From: Leeia speluncae
GTDB lineage: Bacteria; Pseudomonadota; Gammaproteobacteria; Burkholderiales; Leeiaceae
NCBI RefSeq assembly: GCF_020564625.1
Contig: NZ_JAJBZT010000004.1
Coordinates: 186,001-250,000 of the forward strand
Length of the DNA: 64,000 nucleotides
Direction: 5' to 3'
Position numbers and translations under genes: made by a program. The first letter of the stretch is position 1; the number at the start of each line of letters is the position of its first letter. The notes beneath the pieces are model-generated. The model searched no databases. It saw only the letters and a program-made list of their open reading frames with translations, and was not told where the DNA came from. This document shows, piece by piece, positions 29,399-39,712 of the stretch.

Positions 29399-30040
29399 TC
29401 AATCTTTACTTACTGCGCCGGCAAAGGCGTCGAGTATCGGCTGTAAGCGATCTCTTTTTAATTTTAATGAAGCTTGGTTTGCAATTAGGCGTGAACTCAC
29501 ATCATAAATGTGCTCAACTGCTTCAAGATTATTTGCTTTAAGCGTACCGCCAGTGCTAACTAAGTCGACAATCGCGTCTGCTAATCCGACTAATGGTGCG
29601 AGTTCCATTGAGCCATATAGCTTGATTAAATCGACATGAACGCCCTTGTTGGCAAAGTGTTCTCTAGCTGAGTCTGTATATTTAGTTGCAACACGTAACC
29701 GTGAGCCACGTTTGGTTGCGGCTTCATAATCAAACCCTTTACGAACGGCCACCATTAGTTTGCACTTTGCGATGTTTAGGTCTAGTGGCATATAAAGACC
29801 ATTGCCACCATGCTCATGCAATACATCTTTACCTGCAATTCCAATATCTGCTGCGCCATATTCAACGTAAGTAGGTACATCTGATGCGCGGACAATAATC
29901 AGGCGGACATCTTCTCTATTTGTACCAATAATCAGTTTTCTGGATTGCTCTGGGGCTTCTAGCGGAACAATGCCTGCTGCTGCTAGCAGTGGTACTGTTT
30001 CTTCAAAAATTCTGCCTTTGGATAGTGCAAGTGTAATCAT
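29399..30040 (-). CDS. hisG: HisG, ATP phosphoribosyltransferase, short form
   Basis: HisG catalyses the first step of histidine synthesis. ATG at 30040 gives 213 residues, opening [14 protein letters not shown], with the PRPP loop in [15 protein letters not shown]. The C-terminal regulatory domain of long-form HisG is absent. Short forms need the HisZ subunit for activity and feedback inhibition; no hisZ is in this window, so it should be elsewhere. Confidence 0.96.
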   Translation of the reverse strand: MITLALSKGRIFEETVPLLAAAGIVPLEAPEQSRKLIIGTNREDVRLIIVRASDVPTYVEYGAADIGIAGKDVLHEHGGNGLYMPLDLNIAKCKLMVAVRKGFDYEAATKRGSRLRVATKYTDSAREHFANKGVHVDLIKLYGSMELAPLVGLADAIVDLVSTGGTLKANNLEAVEHIYDVSSRLIANQASLKLKRDRLQPILDAFAGAVSKD

Positions 30041-30048
30041 CTCTAATA

Positions 30049-31856
<1,808 letters not shown>

Positions 31857-31857
<1 letters not shown>

Positions 31858-32102
31858 TATTTTGCTTGCTGAGCAGCCCACTCTGTGGGGCTAAAAGTCT
31901 TCATTGATAGCGCATGAATTTCTTCACGCATTCTTTCACCTAGTGCTTGATAAACGCGCTGATGTTGCTTGACACGATTCAATCCAGAAAATGCCTCACT
32001 AACGATAATGGCTTCAAAATGATGGCCGTCACCACTCACTTCTAAGATGTCGCAGGTCAAACCGGCGGCAATGTAGGCTTTAACTTGTTCTGGTGTAACC
32101 AT
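31857..32102 (-). CDS. ibaG: IbaG/BolA-family protein
   Basis: This 81-residue BolA-like protein has the GDGHHFEAIIVSEAFSGLNRVKQHQRVYQAL core. The VSGDGHHFEAII segment fits the loop that holds cluster ligands with monothiol glutaredoxins. Placement next to murA and the mla genes matches E. coli ibaG (yrbA), rather than bolA itself. Confidence 0.93.
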
Positions 32103-32139
32103 GTTGATTATTTCCTATGCGCAGCAAAATTGTTCTTGT

Positions 32140-32895
32140 TTAGTGGCGGATTTTATAGCCAGTTTTTAGTAATTGTAATGCAATCGCAGATAAGATCGCT
32201 GTACAAATTACAATGATTGATAGGCTTTTCTCGATAGGTACATCGGATGCACCAATAAAACCATATCTGAATCCATCAATCATATAAAAGAATGGGTTTA
32301 AGTGCGAGAATTGCTGCCAAATTTCTGGGAGTGAATGGATTGAGTAAAATACTCCGGCAAGAAATGTAAGCGGCATGATAATAAAGTTTTGAAAGCCTGC
32401 TAGCTGATCGAACTTCTCTGCCCAAATCCCTGCAATTAAGCCCAGTATACCCAGCATGATACAACCTAGTAATCCAAAAACGATTGACCAAATCGGATGA
32501 GGGAGACTGACAGGGATAAACCAAATCGCAACGATAAACACACCAGCACCAACCACTAAACCACGAACGACAGCAGCCAATGTGTAAGCGAGAAAGAATT
32601 CAAAATGTGATAGTGGTGGTAATAAAATGAAAACGAGATTACCGGTTATTTTTGACTGAATCAAACTGCTAGAGGTGTTGGCAAAAGCGTTTTGAAGCAT
32701 GGCCATCATCACAAGTCCAGGAACTAAAAAACCATTGTAGGAAATGTTTTCGTAGACTTTTACATGAGAACCAATCGCATGGCCGAAGATGGTTAGGTAT
32801 AGCAGTGCCGTAATAACAGGCGCTAATACGGTTTGGAGGCTTACCTTCCAAAAACGTAGGATTTCTTTGCGAAAGAGGGTGCTAAATCCGGTCAT
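32140..32895 (-). CDS. ABC-2 type exporter permease (YadH-like)
   Basis: This 251-residue permease has six hydrophobic segments and an N-terminal amphipathic part (LFRKEILRFWKVSLQTVLAPV) typical of the ABC-2/YadH family. The NPFFYMIDGFRYGFIG segment before the last helix is also characteristic. It overlaps the ATPase gene by 4 bases. The substrate is unknown. Confidence 0.9.
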   Translation of the reverse strand: MTGFSTLFRKEILRFWKVSLQTVLAPVITALLYLTIFGHAIGSHVKVYENISYNGFLVPGLVMMAMLQNAFANTSSSLIQSKITGNLVFILLPPLSHFEFFLAYTLAAVVRGLVVGAGVFIVAIWFIPVSLPHPIWSIVFGLLGCIMLGILGLIAGIWAEKFDQLAGFQNFIIMPLTFLAGVFYSIHSLPEIWQQFSHLNPFFYMIDGFRYGFIGASDVPIEKSLSIIVICTAILSAIALQLLKTGYKIRH

Positions 32896-33794
32896 ACTTG
32901 ATCCCCGTGCATCATGGCTACAAATGCATCTTCTAGCGAAGTTTCAGGCAAAGATAGATCCTTTACTTTTAAATTGGCCACTCTTATCGCGGCTAGAATG
33001 TCTTCTAGTTCAGCTAACGAACTTAGCTTTAATAGGTAGCTATCGGTTTCCTTGGAAACTAGCTTGGGAAGTAAAGCATCCGGTAGTTGTCCATTTAATT
33101 TTAGGCTAACGGTCTTTTGCTCTGGTTTTTTCAAAAAGCGGGATGTGTCATCTAATGCTAGGATTTTTCCTAGTTTCATCATTGCAACTTTGTTGCACAA
33201 CTCTTCAGCTTCTTCTAAATAATGTGTAGTAAGGACAATGGTGTGTCCTTCTTTATTTAGTCGTTGAATAAAATCCCATAACGACTGGCGAAGTTCTACA
33301 TCAACCCCTGCAGTAGGTTCATCTAAAACAATGACTGGTGGTTTGTGTACAAGGGCTTGCGCAACTAATACTCGACGTTTCATGCCGCCAGAAAGGTTTC
33401 GCATGTTCACATTGGCTTTATTGGCTAAGCCAAGACTATCTAGTAGTTCATCAATCCATGCGTCGTTATTTTTCAATCCAAAATAGCCTGATTGAAAAAC
33501 AAGTGTTTCACGAACGGTAAAAAATGGGTCAAAAACTAATTCTTGTGGGACGATGCCAATTGATCTTCTTGCTTGTCTGTAGTTTGTGACGACATCATGC
33601 CCCATTACTTTAATGAAGCCACTATCCGCTCTGGTTAATCCTGCCAAAATAGAGATGAGCGTTGTCTTGCCTGCGCCATTTGGTCCTAGTAGGGCAAAGA
33701 ACTCTCCCTGGCCTACAGAGAAAGACACATTGTCTAGCGCTTTTAGGTCGCCAAATTGTTTGTTGATACCACTGATTTCTATTGCGGGAAGCAT
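32892..33794 (-). CDS. ABC exporter ATP-binding protein (YadG-like)
   Basis: This 300-residue ATPase has Walker [10 protein letters not shown] (37-45), the signature LSGGMKRRVLVAQAL and Walker B VIVLDEPTAGVD, followed by the switch His (LTTHYLEEAEE). The C-terminal ~70 residues form the extra domain common in YadG-like proteins. It follows mlaA after a strong inverted repeat. Confidence 0.92.
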   Translation of the reverse strand: MLPAIEISGINKQFGDLKALDNVSFSVGQGEFFALLGPNGAGKTTLISILAGLTRADSGFIKVMGHDVVTNYRQARRSIGIVPQELVFDPFFTVRETLVFQSGYFGLKNNDAWIDELLDSLGLANKANVNMRNLSGGMKRRVLVAQALVHKPPVIVLDEPTAGVDVELRQSLWDFIQRLNKEGHTIVLTTHYLEEAEELCNKVAMMKLGKILALDDTSRFLKKPEQKTVSLKLNGQLPDALLPKLVSKETDSYLLKLSSLAELEDILAAIRVANLKVKDLSLPETSLEDAFVAMMHGDQV

Positions 33795-33829
33795 ATAGGG
33801 ATTGCTTGCAGGGTTAAACGATTATTGTA

Positions 33830-33874
33830 CCCTACTTAACTTGTTTTCATTGAAAATTTCAAAGTTAAGTAGGG
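33830..33874. repeat. 13-bp inverted repeat after mlaA
   Basis: CCCTACTTAACTT (33830-33842) and AAGTTAAGTAGGG (33862-33874) pair perfectly around a loop that can itself fold (TTTTCA/TGAAAA). It starts 6 bases past the mlaA stop codon in the direction of transcription. No U run follows, so it may protect or process the mRNA rather than end it. Confidence 0.7.
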
Positions 33875-33879
33875 AGATC

Positions 33880-34611
33880 TTACTGGGGACTAGAGGCGGT
33901 GGTTTCTGGGGTTGGGCCAGGATCAAATTCATCGCTTGCTGAGGGGGTGACCCCTGTGATTTTTGATTCACGTCCTTGCAAATAGACGCTGCGAGTGAAA
34001 GCGTACTCATCTGAGCCGCCTGCATCGACAAAACTTTCGACGCCTAAAAGTTGTGCCCGTACGTCTAGCACTTTAAAGGGGAGCAGTTTGTCTCTGGTTG
34101 ACGCTTCTTTTGATATGTTGTTGTAAAGAGCAACGTCCGCAACAATATTGCTCGTATCTCGTAATGTTGTGCTACCAAAGAATGGAAGTACCAGATATGC
34201 CCCGCTTCCCACTCCCCACTTACCTAGCGTTTGCCCCAGATCTGCATCGTGCTTTTCTAGCCCCATTTTGCTAGCAACATCAATTAGACCGACCACACCA
34301 ATGGTTGTGTTTACAACAATACGAGCAACGTCAGAAAATCCATTCTTTGCATTGCCTTGAAGGAAGTTATTTCCGCCGACTAATACATCATCAATATTGC
34401 TAAAGAAGTTATGAATGCCTGTCTTAATTGGGGATGGGGTGATTTTTGCATATCCGGATGCTAAAGGTCGAAGCACCAAAGCATCTACGCCGCTATTAAA
34501 CCGATAAACCTGACGGTTAATTGGTTCTAACGGATCGCCTTGATTTTCTTTTGTTGCGCAACTAGTTAAGGTAACAATACTGGTTGCGACTACTGCAATT
34601 TTGCGCCACAT
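33880..34611 (-). CDS. mlaA: MlaA (VacJ), outer-membrane lipid-asymmetry lipoprotein
   Basis: MlaA removes misplaced phospholipids from the outer leaflet of the outer membrane. The 243-residue chain has a lipoprotein signal with lipobox LTSC (Cys18), then the family motif DPLEPINRQVYRFN and the amphipathic NFFSNIDDVLVGGNNFLQG. A Pro/Thr/Ser-rich tail ends the protein. It completes the pathway begun by mlaFEDCB. Confidence 0.95.
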   Translation of the reverse strand: MWRKIAVVATSIVTLTSCATKENQGDPLEPINRQVYRFNSGVDALVLRPLASGYAKITPSPIKTGIHNFFSNIDDVLVGGNNFLQGNAKNGFSDVARIVVNTTIGVVGLIDVASKMGLEKHDADLGQTLGKWGVGSGAYLVLPFFGSTTLRDTSNIVADVALYNNISKEASTRDKLLPFKVLDVRAQLLGVESFVDAGGSDEYAFTRSVYLQGRESKITGVTPSASDEFDPGPTPETTASSPQ

Positions 34612-34708
34612 GATTAGACTATTCGTATTACAAGAAGGTGGGTGTAAGAAATGGTATGTTTATATTAAGAAGCTTAGCATCTTAATCAATAAATGGCGAT
34701 GGTGGCGC

Positions 34709-34990
34709 TTATTTTGTGATGTCTAATATCTCATTTACGCCATATAGAGAGGCTAGCTTGCTTATATTGCTGGGCATATCTAGGAAATGAATGTTGTTTG
34801 CATTCATTCTTTTGAGCGAGAGTAAAAGGCTAATTGCGCTGGAATCAATTTCAGACAAGTATTTGCCGCTAATCAATTCGATTTGATTGTTTCGATAATG
34901 ATTAGATATTTCGGCCACCAGTGTAGAAATGTCCGCTAAGGTACATTTCGCAGGTAGATACAAGGTTTTACTGGTGGCGTCATATTGCAT
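34709..34990 (-). CDS. mlaB: MlaB, STAS-domain subunit of the Mla ABC transporter
   Basis: This 93-residue protein has a STAS fold: beta strands, then SEIDSSAISLLLSLKRM, which carries the conserved Asp-Ser-Ser site. MlaB binds the MlaF ATPase and is needed for its stability. It lies 7 bases after mlaC. Confidence 0.88.
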   Translation of the reverse strand: MQYDATSKTLYLPAKCTLADISTLVAEISNHYRNNQIELISGKYLSEIDSSAISLLLSLKRMNANNIHFLDMPSNISKLASLYGVNEILDITK

Positions 34991-34997
34991 GATAAGT

Positions 34998-35606
34998 TTA
35001 CTTCTGATTTTGTTGGTTTTTGGTGCTAATTTCTTTAATTAAACCATCGATGCCACTCTGAGATACTGTCTGGGCATAGCTACTTCTTTGCGCGGTGACA
35101 ATTGAACGGCCTTCGGCGATAACATCATAAACTTTCCATGTGCTTCCATTCGTTGCCATGTGGTAATCCACTGGAATTGGTTCTGCACCTGGGCGATTGA
35201 CAACCGTTTTTACCATCACGTCGGTTGCCTTGTTGTCATCAACAACGGGTTTAACTGTGATGCTATCAACTTTATTGTTCGTTAATACATTTGAGTAGGT
35301 TTGAATAAGCAGTGTTCTGAATTCTTTTGTCAGAGCGGCTTGTTGTGTTGGGGTTGCTTGTCGCCAGTTTTTGCCCACAACTAACGCTGTCATACGCGTA
35401 AAGTCAAAATAAGGAAGTAATTTGGCAGTGACTTGTTCTTTGACTGCTTTTTCATTACCTGGTTTGTTTTCTTTTTTCAGAATACTGACCACATCTTGTG
35501 TGGTGCTTTTTACCAAGTCTTCAGCTGGATGAGCGAATACAGACGTTGCAACGCTAAATAGTAATCCGCACGTTAATGTTTTAATGGTTTTATTCATCGT
35601 TTTCAT
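34998..35606 (-). CDS. mlaC: MlaC, periplasmic phospholipid carrier
   Basis: This 202-residue protein has a signal peptide (cleavage after SVFA, near residue 25) and the MlaC fold, with LPYFDFTRMTALVVGKNWRQ and TWKVYDVIAEGRSIVTAQRSSYAQ. It carries phospholipid between the MlaA and MlaFEDB complexes. Confidence 0.96.
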   Translation of the reverse strand: MKTMNKTIKTLTCGLLFSVATSVFAHPAEDLVKSTTQDVVSILKKENKPGNEKAVKEQVTAKLLPYFDFTRMTALVVGKNWRQATPTQQAALTKEFRTLLIQTYSNVLTNNKVDSITVKPVVDDNKATDVMVKTVVNRPGAEPIPVDYHMATNGSTWKVYDVIAEGRSIVTAQRSSYAQTVSQSGIDGLIKEISTKNQQNQK

Positions 35607-35634
35607 ATACTAAATCCTATTTCCGTACTATGAG

Positions 35635-36117
35635 TTAGTTTGACGGTGATTCTGCGGTTTTGTTCTCACCGGCTTTGTCTAGCATGAACTTACTGATCAG
35701 TTGTTCTAGTACTAAAGCGGAAGAGGTGATCGTGATATTGTCGCCATTCTTTAGATTTTGCTCGTCGCTGCCAGTTTCAAGGCCGATATACTGTTCCCCT
35801 AGAAGACCTGCTGTCAGAATGTCTGCGGAGCTGTCTTTGCTAAATGGGATGCTTTTGTCTACTTTCAAGGTCACTGCCGCTTGATAGCGCTTAGGGTCAA
35901 AGACGATATTTGCAACTCGTCCAACGACAACGCCTGCACTTTTGACTGGGGCATTCAGTTTTAATCCGCCAATATTGTCAAAGCGAGCGGTGAGTGCAAT
36001 CGTTTCATCGTCGCTAATTTTATTTGGGCTACTAACTTTTAGTGCCAAAAAAATTAATCCGGCTAGTCCTGCTGCAACAAATAAGCCAACCCAAATATCA
36101 ATGGTTGATCGTTTCAT
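35635..36117 (-). CDS. mlaD: MlaD, MCE-domain substrate-binding subunit
   Basis: This 160-residue protein has an N-terminal membrane anchor (VGLFVAAGLAGLIFLAL) and one MCE domain (residues ~40-115, including GLKLNAPVKSAGVVVGRV and TAGLLGEQYIGLETG). MlaD forms a hexameric ring that binds lipids. It lies 2 bases after mlaE. Confidence 0.96.
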   Translation of the reverse strand: MKRSTIDIWVGLFVAAGLAGLIFLALKVSSPNKISDDETIALTARFDNIGGLKLNAPVKSAGVVVGRVANIVFDPKRYQAAVTLKVDKSIPFSKDSSADILTAGLLGEQYIGLETGSDEQNLKNGDNITITSSALVLEQLISKFMLDKAGENKTAESPSN

Positions 36118-36119
36118 AA

Positions 36120-36899
36120 TTAATTTCCTTGAAACATCAAAGCGGTTAACACAAAATCCAACATCAAAATCACCACAGAAGAAGTGACGACGGTTCTTGT
36201 TGTGGCTGCAGAAACACCTTCTGCCGTAGGGTGTGCGTCGTACCCTTCAAAAACAGCAATCAGTGTTACGGCTGTTCCAAATACGATGCTTTTAATCAGT
36301 CCGTTCACCAGGTCGTGTTGAAAATCAACATTAGCCTGCATCTGCCCCCAGAAAGTCCCAGTATCAATGCCAATCAATGGGACGGCAATTAAATAGCCGC
36401 CAAATATACCGACCACGTTAAAAATGGCGGCTAATAGCGGCATGGACAGAAAACCAGCCCAAAACCTAGGTGCAACCACGCGAGCAACCGGTTCGACGGC
36501 CATCATTTCCATCGCTGCTAGTTGTTCGGTTGCCTTCATCAGGCCGATTTCTGCCGTAATGGCGGAGCCTGCGCGGCTAGCAAATAACAACGCTGCTAGT
36601 ACAGGCCCTAGTTCTCTTAGTAGGGAAAGCGCGACAACCGTGCCTACGCCATCACCCGAGCCAAAGCGCTTGAGTACTTCATACATTTGCAGGCCAAGTA
36701 CCATGCCGACAAACAATGCTGACACACTAATAATGACTAAAGACTGAACGCCGGTGAAATACATCTGGCGAATAGTCAGGCTTGGGCGCTTGAGACAAGT
36801 GACCGATTGAAATAAAACGAATATCAAAAAACGGGTGGCGTAGCCCAAGCGAGTTAGGCTTTGACGGGTGGTTTTCCCTAGCCATTCAAAGAAGCTCAC
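36120..36899 (-). CDS. mlaE: MlaE, permease of the Mla lipid transporter
   Basis: This 259-residue MlaE-family permease has five to six hydrophobic segments. It shows the GSAITAEIGLMKATEQLAAM coupling region and the GYDAHPTAEGVSAATTRTVV end. The start is GTG at 36899, overlapping mlaF by 4 bases. Confidence 0.96.
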   Translation of the reverse strand: MSFFEWLGKTTRQSLTRLGYATRFLIFVLFQSVTCLKRPSLTIRQMYFTGVQSLVIISVSALFVGMVLGLQMYEVLKRFGSGDGVGTVVALSLLRELGPVLAALLFASRAGSAITAEIGLMKATEQLAAMEMMAVEPVARVVAPRFWAGFLSMPLLAAIFNVVGIFGGYLIAVPLIGIDTGTFWGQMQANVDFQHDLVNGLIKSIVFGTAVTLIAVFEGYDAHPTAEGVSAATTRTVVTSSVVILMLDFVLTALMFQGN

Positions 36900-37708
36900 G
36901 GCTGCTCTCCAAGTCCAAGGTCAGCGGTGTAGCTGGGTGCTGGTTTGTGAAAGGCAACAGGGCCATCTGGCTCTGCGTGGATAAACTGATGTACGTAAGG
37001 ATCGGTCGAGTTTAGGATTTCATCTGGCGTACCTTGGCCGACGATCTTGCCACTCGACATAAAATAAACTTTATCCACGATTTTTAATGATTCGGGGATA
37101 TTGTGTGTCACTAAGATGGAGCCAGTGCCAAGCGCATCATTTAGCTCTTTGATGAGGTCTGCAATGATGCTAAGTGAAATAGGATCTAATCCTGTAAACG
37201 GTTCATCGTAGAGCATCACTAATGGATCTAGCGCGATGGCTCTCGCTAAAGCAACCCGCCTTGCCATGCCCCCTGACAACTCATGGGGCATTAAGTTGGC
37301 GGCTCCTCTAAGACCTACTGCGTGTAACTTCATTAATACTAGATCACGTATGGTCTGCTCTGAGAGTTGAAAATGCTCTCGCAATGGGAATGCAATGTTT
37401 TCAAACACTGAAAGATCAGTAAAAAGCGCCCCAAACTGAAAGAGCATCCCCATTTGCTTACGCATGGCGAGTCTTTGTTTATGGGTTTGGGAGGTGACTT
37501 CTTCGCCTTGAAACTTGATGCTTCCCGATTGTTGGGAAAGTTGTCCTGAAATTAACTTCAGTAAAGTTGTCTTGCCGCTCCCGCTTCCCCCCATTAAGGC
37601 GACGATTTCACCACGAGAAACGCTCATGGAAATGCTATCTAAAAGCGGTGTTTCTCCATAGGAGAAGTGCACATTCGCTAATTCGATTAGAGGGGTGCTT
37701 GTGGACAA
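36896..37708 (-). CDS. mlaF: MlaF, ATPase of the Mla lipid transporter
   Basis: This 270-residue ABC ATPase has Walker A GGSGSGKTT (40-48), signature LSGGMARRVALARAI and Walker B MLYDEPFTGLD. The start is TTG at 37708, supported by GGAG 6 bases upstream and the lack of a nearby ATG. It is the first gene of the leftward cluster and is divergent from the MSHA-like locus. Confidence 0.95.
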   Translation of the reverse strand: MSTSTPLIELANVHFSYGETPLLDSISMSVSRGEIVALMGGSGSGKTTLLKLISGQLSQQSGSIKFQGEEVTSQTHKQRLAMRKQMGMLFQFGALFTDLSVFENIAFPLREHFQLSEQTIRDLVLMKLHAVGLRGAANLMPHELSGGMARRVALARAIALDPLVMLYDEPFTGLDPISLSIIADLIKELNDALGTGSILVTHNIPESLKIVDKVYFMSSGKIVGQGTPDEILNSTDPYVHQFIHAEPDGPVAFHKPAPSYTADLGLGEQP

Positions 37709-37863
37709 GAAATGCTCCGAAATTGATTAACTAATCGATATTTTACTGCCTAACTACCCTTTGTGTCATGAGATGTCTCTGTAAATAAATAGAATTTTCA
37801 CATCAAGGTAAAGCAAATTTGGTAAAGAAGAGATGTAAGTTTATGTGAAGAATATGTAAATTT

Positions 37864-37897
37864 CATATTGACATCAATATGCAAATTGCATTATCTT
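37864..37897 (+). promoter_or_regulatory. Promoter of the MSHA-like locus with two overlapping palindromes
   Basis: A perfect -35 TTGACA (37868-37873) is followed after 18 bases by TATCTT (37892-37897). CATATTGA-CA-TCAATATG (37864-37881) is an 8-bp perfect inverted repeat covering the -35. ATGCAA-A-TTGCAT (37879-37891) is a second perfect palindrome in the spacer. Both are good operator candidates. The first gene starts ~35 bases downstream at 37931. Confidence 0.6.
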
Positions 37898-37930
37898 TCG
37901 CGCCTTCTTGTTGTTTGGTATGAAATTGTC

Positions 37931-39703
37931 ATGTTGGTTGGGGCTTCACGGCGTCTTTTCTTAATTGTTCTCTCCGCTTACTTGTGCGGATGTGCATTGA
38001 AACCTCTGAAAGTGAATGAAGAGTCACATTTGTTCTTTCCAAGTAATGGGAAGCCGGATAGTGAACGTTCAGTTGTCGCTTCTCAAGTAATCCAAGCGTT
38101 AAAAGAAAGAGACGGTGTTCTGTCTCTTTCATCCAAAAAGATGACCGTGACAGTAAATAAAGTACCAGTTGCGGACTTGCTTTATCAAATCGCGAAAGAT
38201 GCCAGATTAAATATTGAAATTGCAGAAGATGTCAGTGGTGAAATTACGCTCAATTTAAATAATCAGACGATTGGTACTGTGTTTGGGGCGATCGCAGATA
38301 GTGCTGGCTTACGTTATGAACAGCGTAATAACTTGATTAAGGTAGAGAAAGATACGCCGTATTTGCTGGATTATGCCATTGATTATTTGAATATCTCACG
38401 AACCACTAAGGCTGAGGTGAATATATCCACTAGTCTTGGCAACGGTCTTGCGACAGATGCGTTGCAAGGCAATCGCTCCAATACGATCTTAACCAATGCG
38501 ACAGAAAGTCATTTCTGGCAATCATTGACCGACAATATCAATGCCATTCTGAAGGAAAAGGAAAAACTGATTGTTGTTGGAAAATCTGTCAGTACTAAAG
38601 ATGCTGGCGAAGCTAACACTAATTCGAATTCTGTGACGAAGGTGAGCATTGAAGGCGCCCAAAATGCGATACCAAGCAATCAAGAAGTGGCAATTAATGA
38701 GCGAGAAGTAAATGTCATCAGTAACCCTGATGGAGGCGTCATTTCTGTTCGCGCGACTGCAAAACAACACCAAAAAATCGCTCGGTTTTTAGACCGAGTG
38801 CTTAATCATGCGGGTAGACAAGTCCTAATCGAGGCAACGATCGCAGAGGTGATGCTATCAGACGAGTTTCAAAGCGGGGTGGATTGGAGTCGAATGATTT
38901 CCAATCGAGATGGATTCAGTGTTGGTCAGCAGCTTACAGGCAATCGGCTTGGGACTTCTCCCGTCACGGCGATCACTTATCAAAATCAAGATTCCGCATT
39001 ATTTTCAGGAACATTTTCGGCTACGTTGAAAATGTTAGAGTCCTTTGGAAAAACCAAGGTGCTCTCTAGTCCTAAAATTATGGCAATGAATAGTCAGACT
39101 GCATTGCTAAAAGTAGTGGATGAAAAAGTCTATTTTACCGTGACCTTGGATGAGTCTAAGAACGAAAAAGGAGATGTCACTGATCGTAAATATACCAGTG
39201 CCTTGCATACCGTGCCGGTTGGCGTGGTGATGAGTGTGCTGCCTCAAATTTCAAATGATGATCAAGTAATGTTGAACATTCGTCCAACCATCTCCCGCAT
39301 CACTGGCTATAAGCAAGATCCGGTTCCGCAGTTAATGAATGCAAGTTTTCAAAATCTTGTGCCAGAAATCCAAGTGAGAGAATTAGAGTCCATTTTAAAA
39401 GTCCCCGATGGGCAAGTGGTGGTTCTTGGTGGATTGATGCAAGATGAAATACAAAAAACTAGGGATGGGGTGCCAATTCTCAATCGGATTCCATTGGTTG
39501 GTGATTTGTTTGCTTATCAAGATCAAAAAGTGGTGAAGTCTGAATTAGTCATTTTTCTTCGCCCTGTGATTATTAAGAATAATCGCTTTCAGCAGATCAC
39601 CAATGCGCATCATGCGGTATTACCAACCGCAGAGTTTCTAACTAGTGCACTGATTGATGAGCCTCAAGTCGTGCTGTCTACCCATTCGCAACATTTTGAG
39701 TGA
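37931..39703 (+). CDS. mshL: MshL-like secretin lipoprotein
   Basis: This 590-residue secretin would form the outer-membrane gate of an MSHA-type pilus. The start at ATG 37931 gives a lipoprotein signal with lipobox LCGC (Cys21). An STN-like domain (VADLLYQIAKDARLNIEIAEDVSGEI) and N1-type repeat precede the secretin core, which has the signature VPDGQVVVLGGLMQDE and a C-terminal VIFLRPVII. The frame is open upstream, but that part lies inside the promoter. Family choice of MshL over PilQ rests on gene order. Confidence 0.88.
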   Translation: MLVGASRRLFLIVLSAYLCGCALKPLKVNEESHLFFPSNGKPDSERSVVASQVIQALKERDGVLSLSSKKMTVTVNKVPVADLLYQIAKDARLNIEIAEDVSGEITLNLNNQTIGTVFGAIADSAGLRYEQRNNLIKVEKDTPYLLDYAIDYLNISRTTKAEVNISTSLGNGLATDALQGNRSNTILTNATESHFWQSLTDNINAILKEKEKLIVVGKSVSTKDAGEANTNSNSVTKVSIEGAQNAIPSNQEVAINEREVNVISNPDGGVISVRATAKQHQKIARFLDRVLNHAGRQVLIEATIAEVMLSDEFQSGVDWSRMISNRDGFSVGQQLTGNRLGTSPVTAITYQNQDSALFSGTFSATLKMLESFGKTKVLSSPKIMAMNSQTALLKVVDEKVYFTVTLDESKNEKGDVTDRKYTSALHTVPVGVVMSVLPQISNDDQVMLNIRPTISRITGYKQDPVPQLMNASFQNLVPEIQVRELESILKVPDGQVVVLGGLMQDEIQKTRDGVPILNRIPLVGDLFAYQDQKVVKSELVIFLRPVIIKNNRFQQITNAHHAVLPTAEFLTSALIDEPQVVLSTHSQHFE

Positions 39704-39712
39704 TGTCTACTG

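Noticed and set aside
37868-37930. Upstream start (TTG) for the MshL-like secretin
   Set aside because: The TTG is part of the -35 element, and the extra residues would bury the lipoprotein signal.
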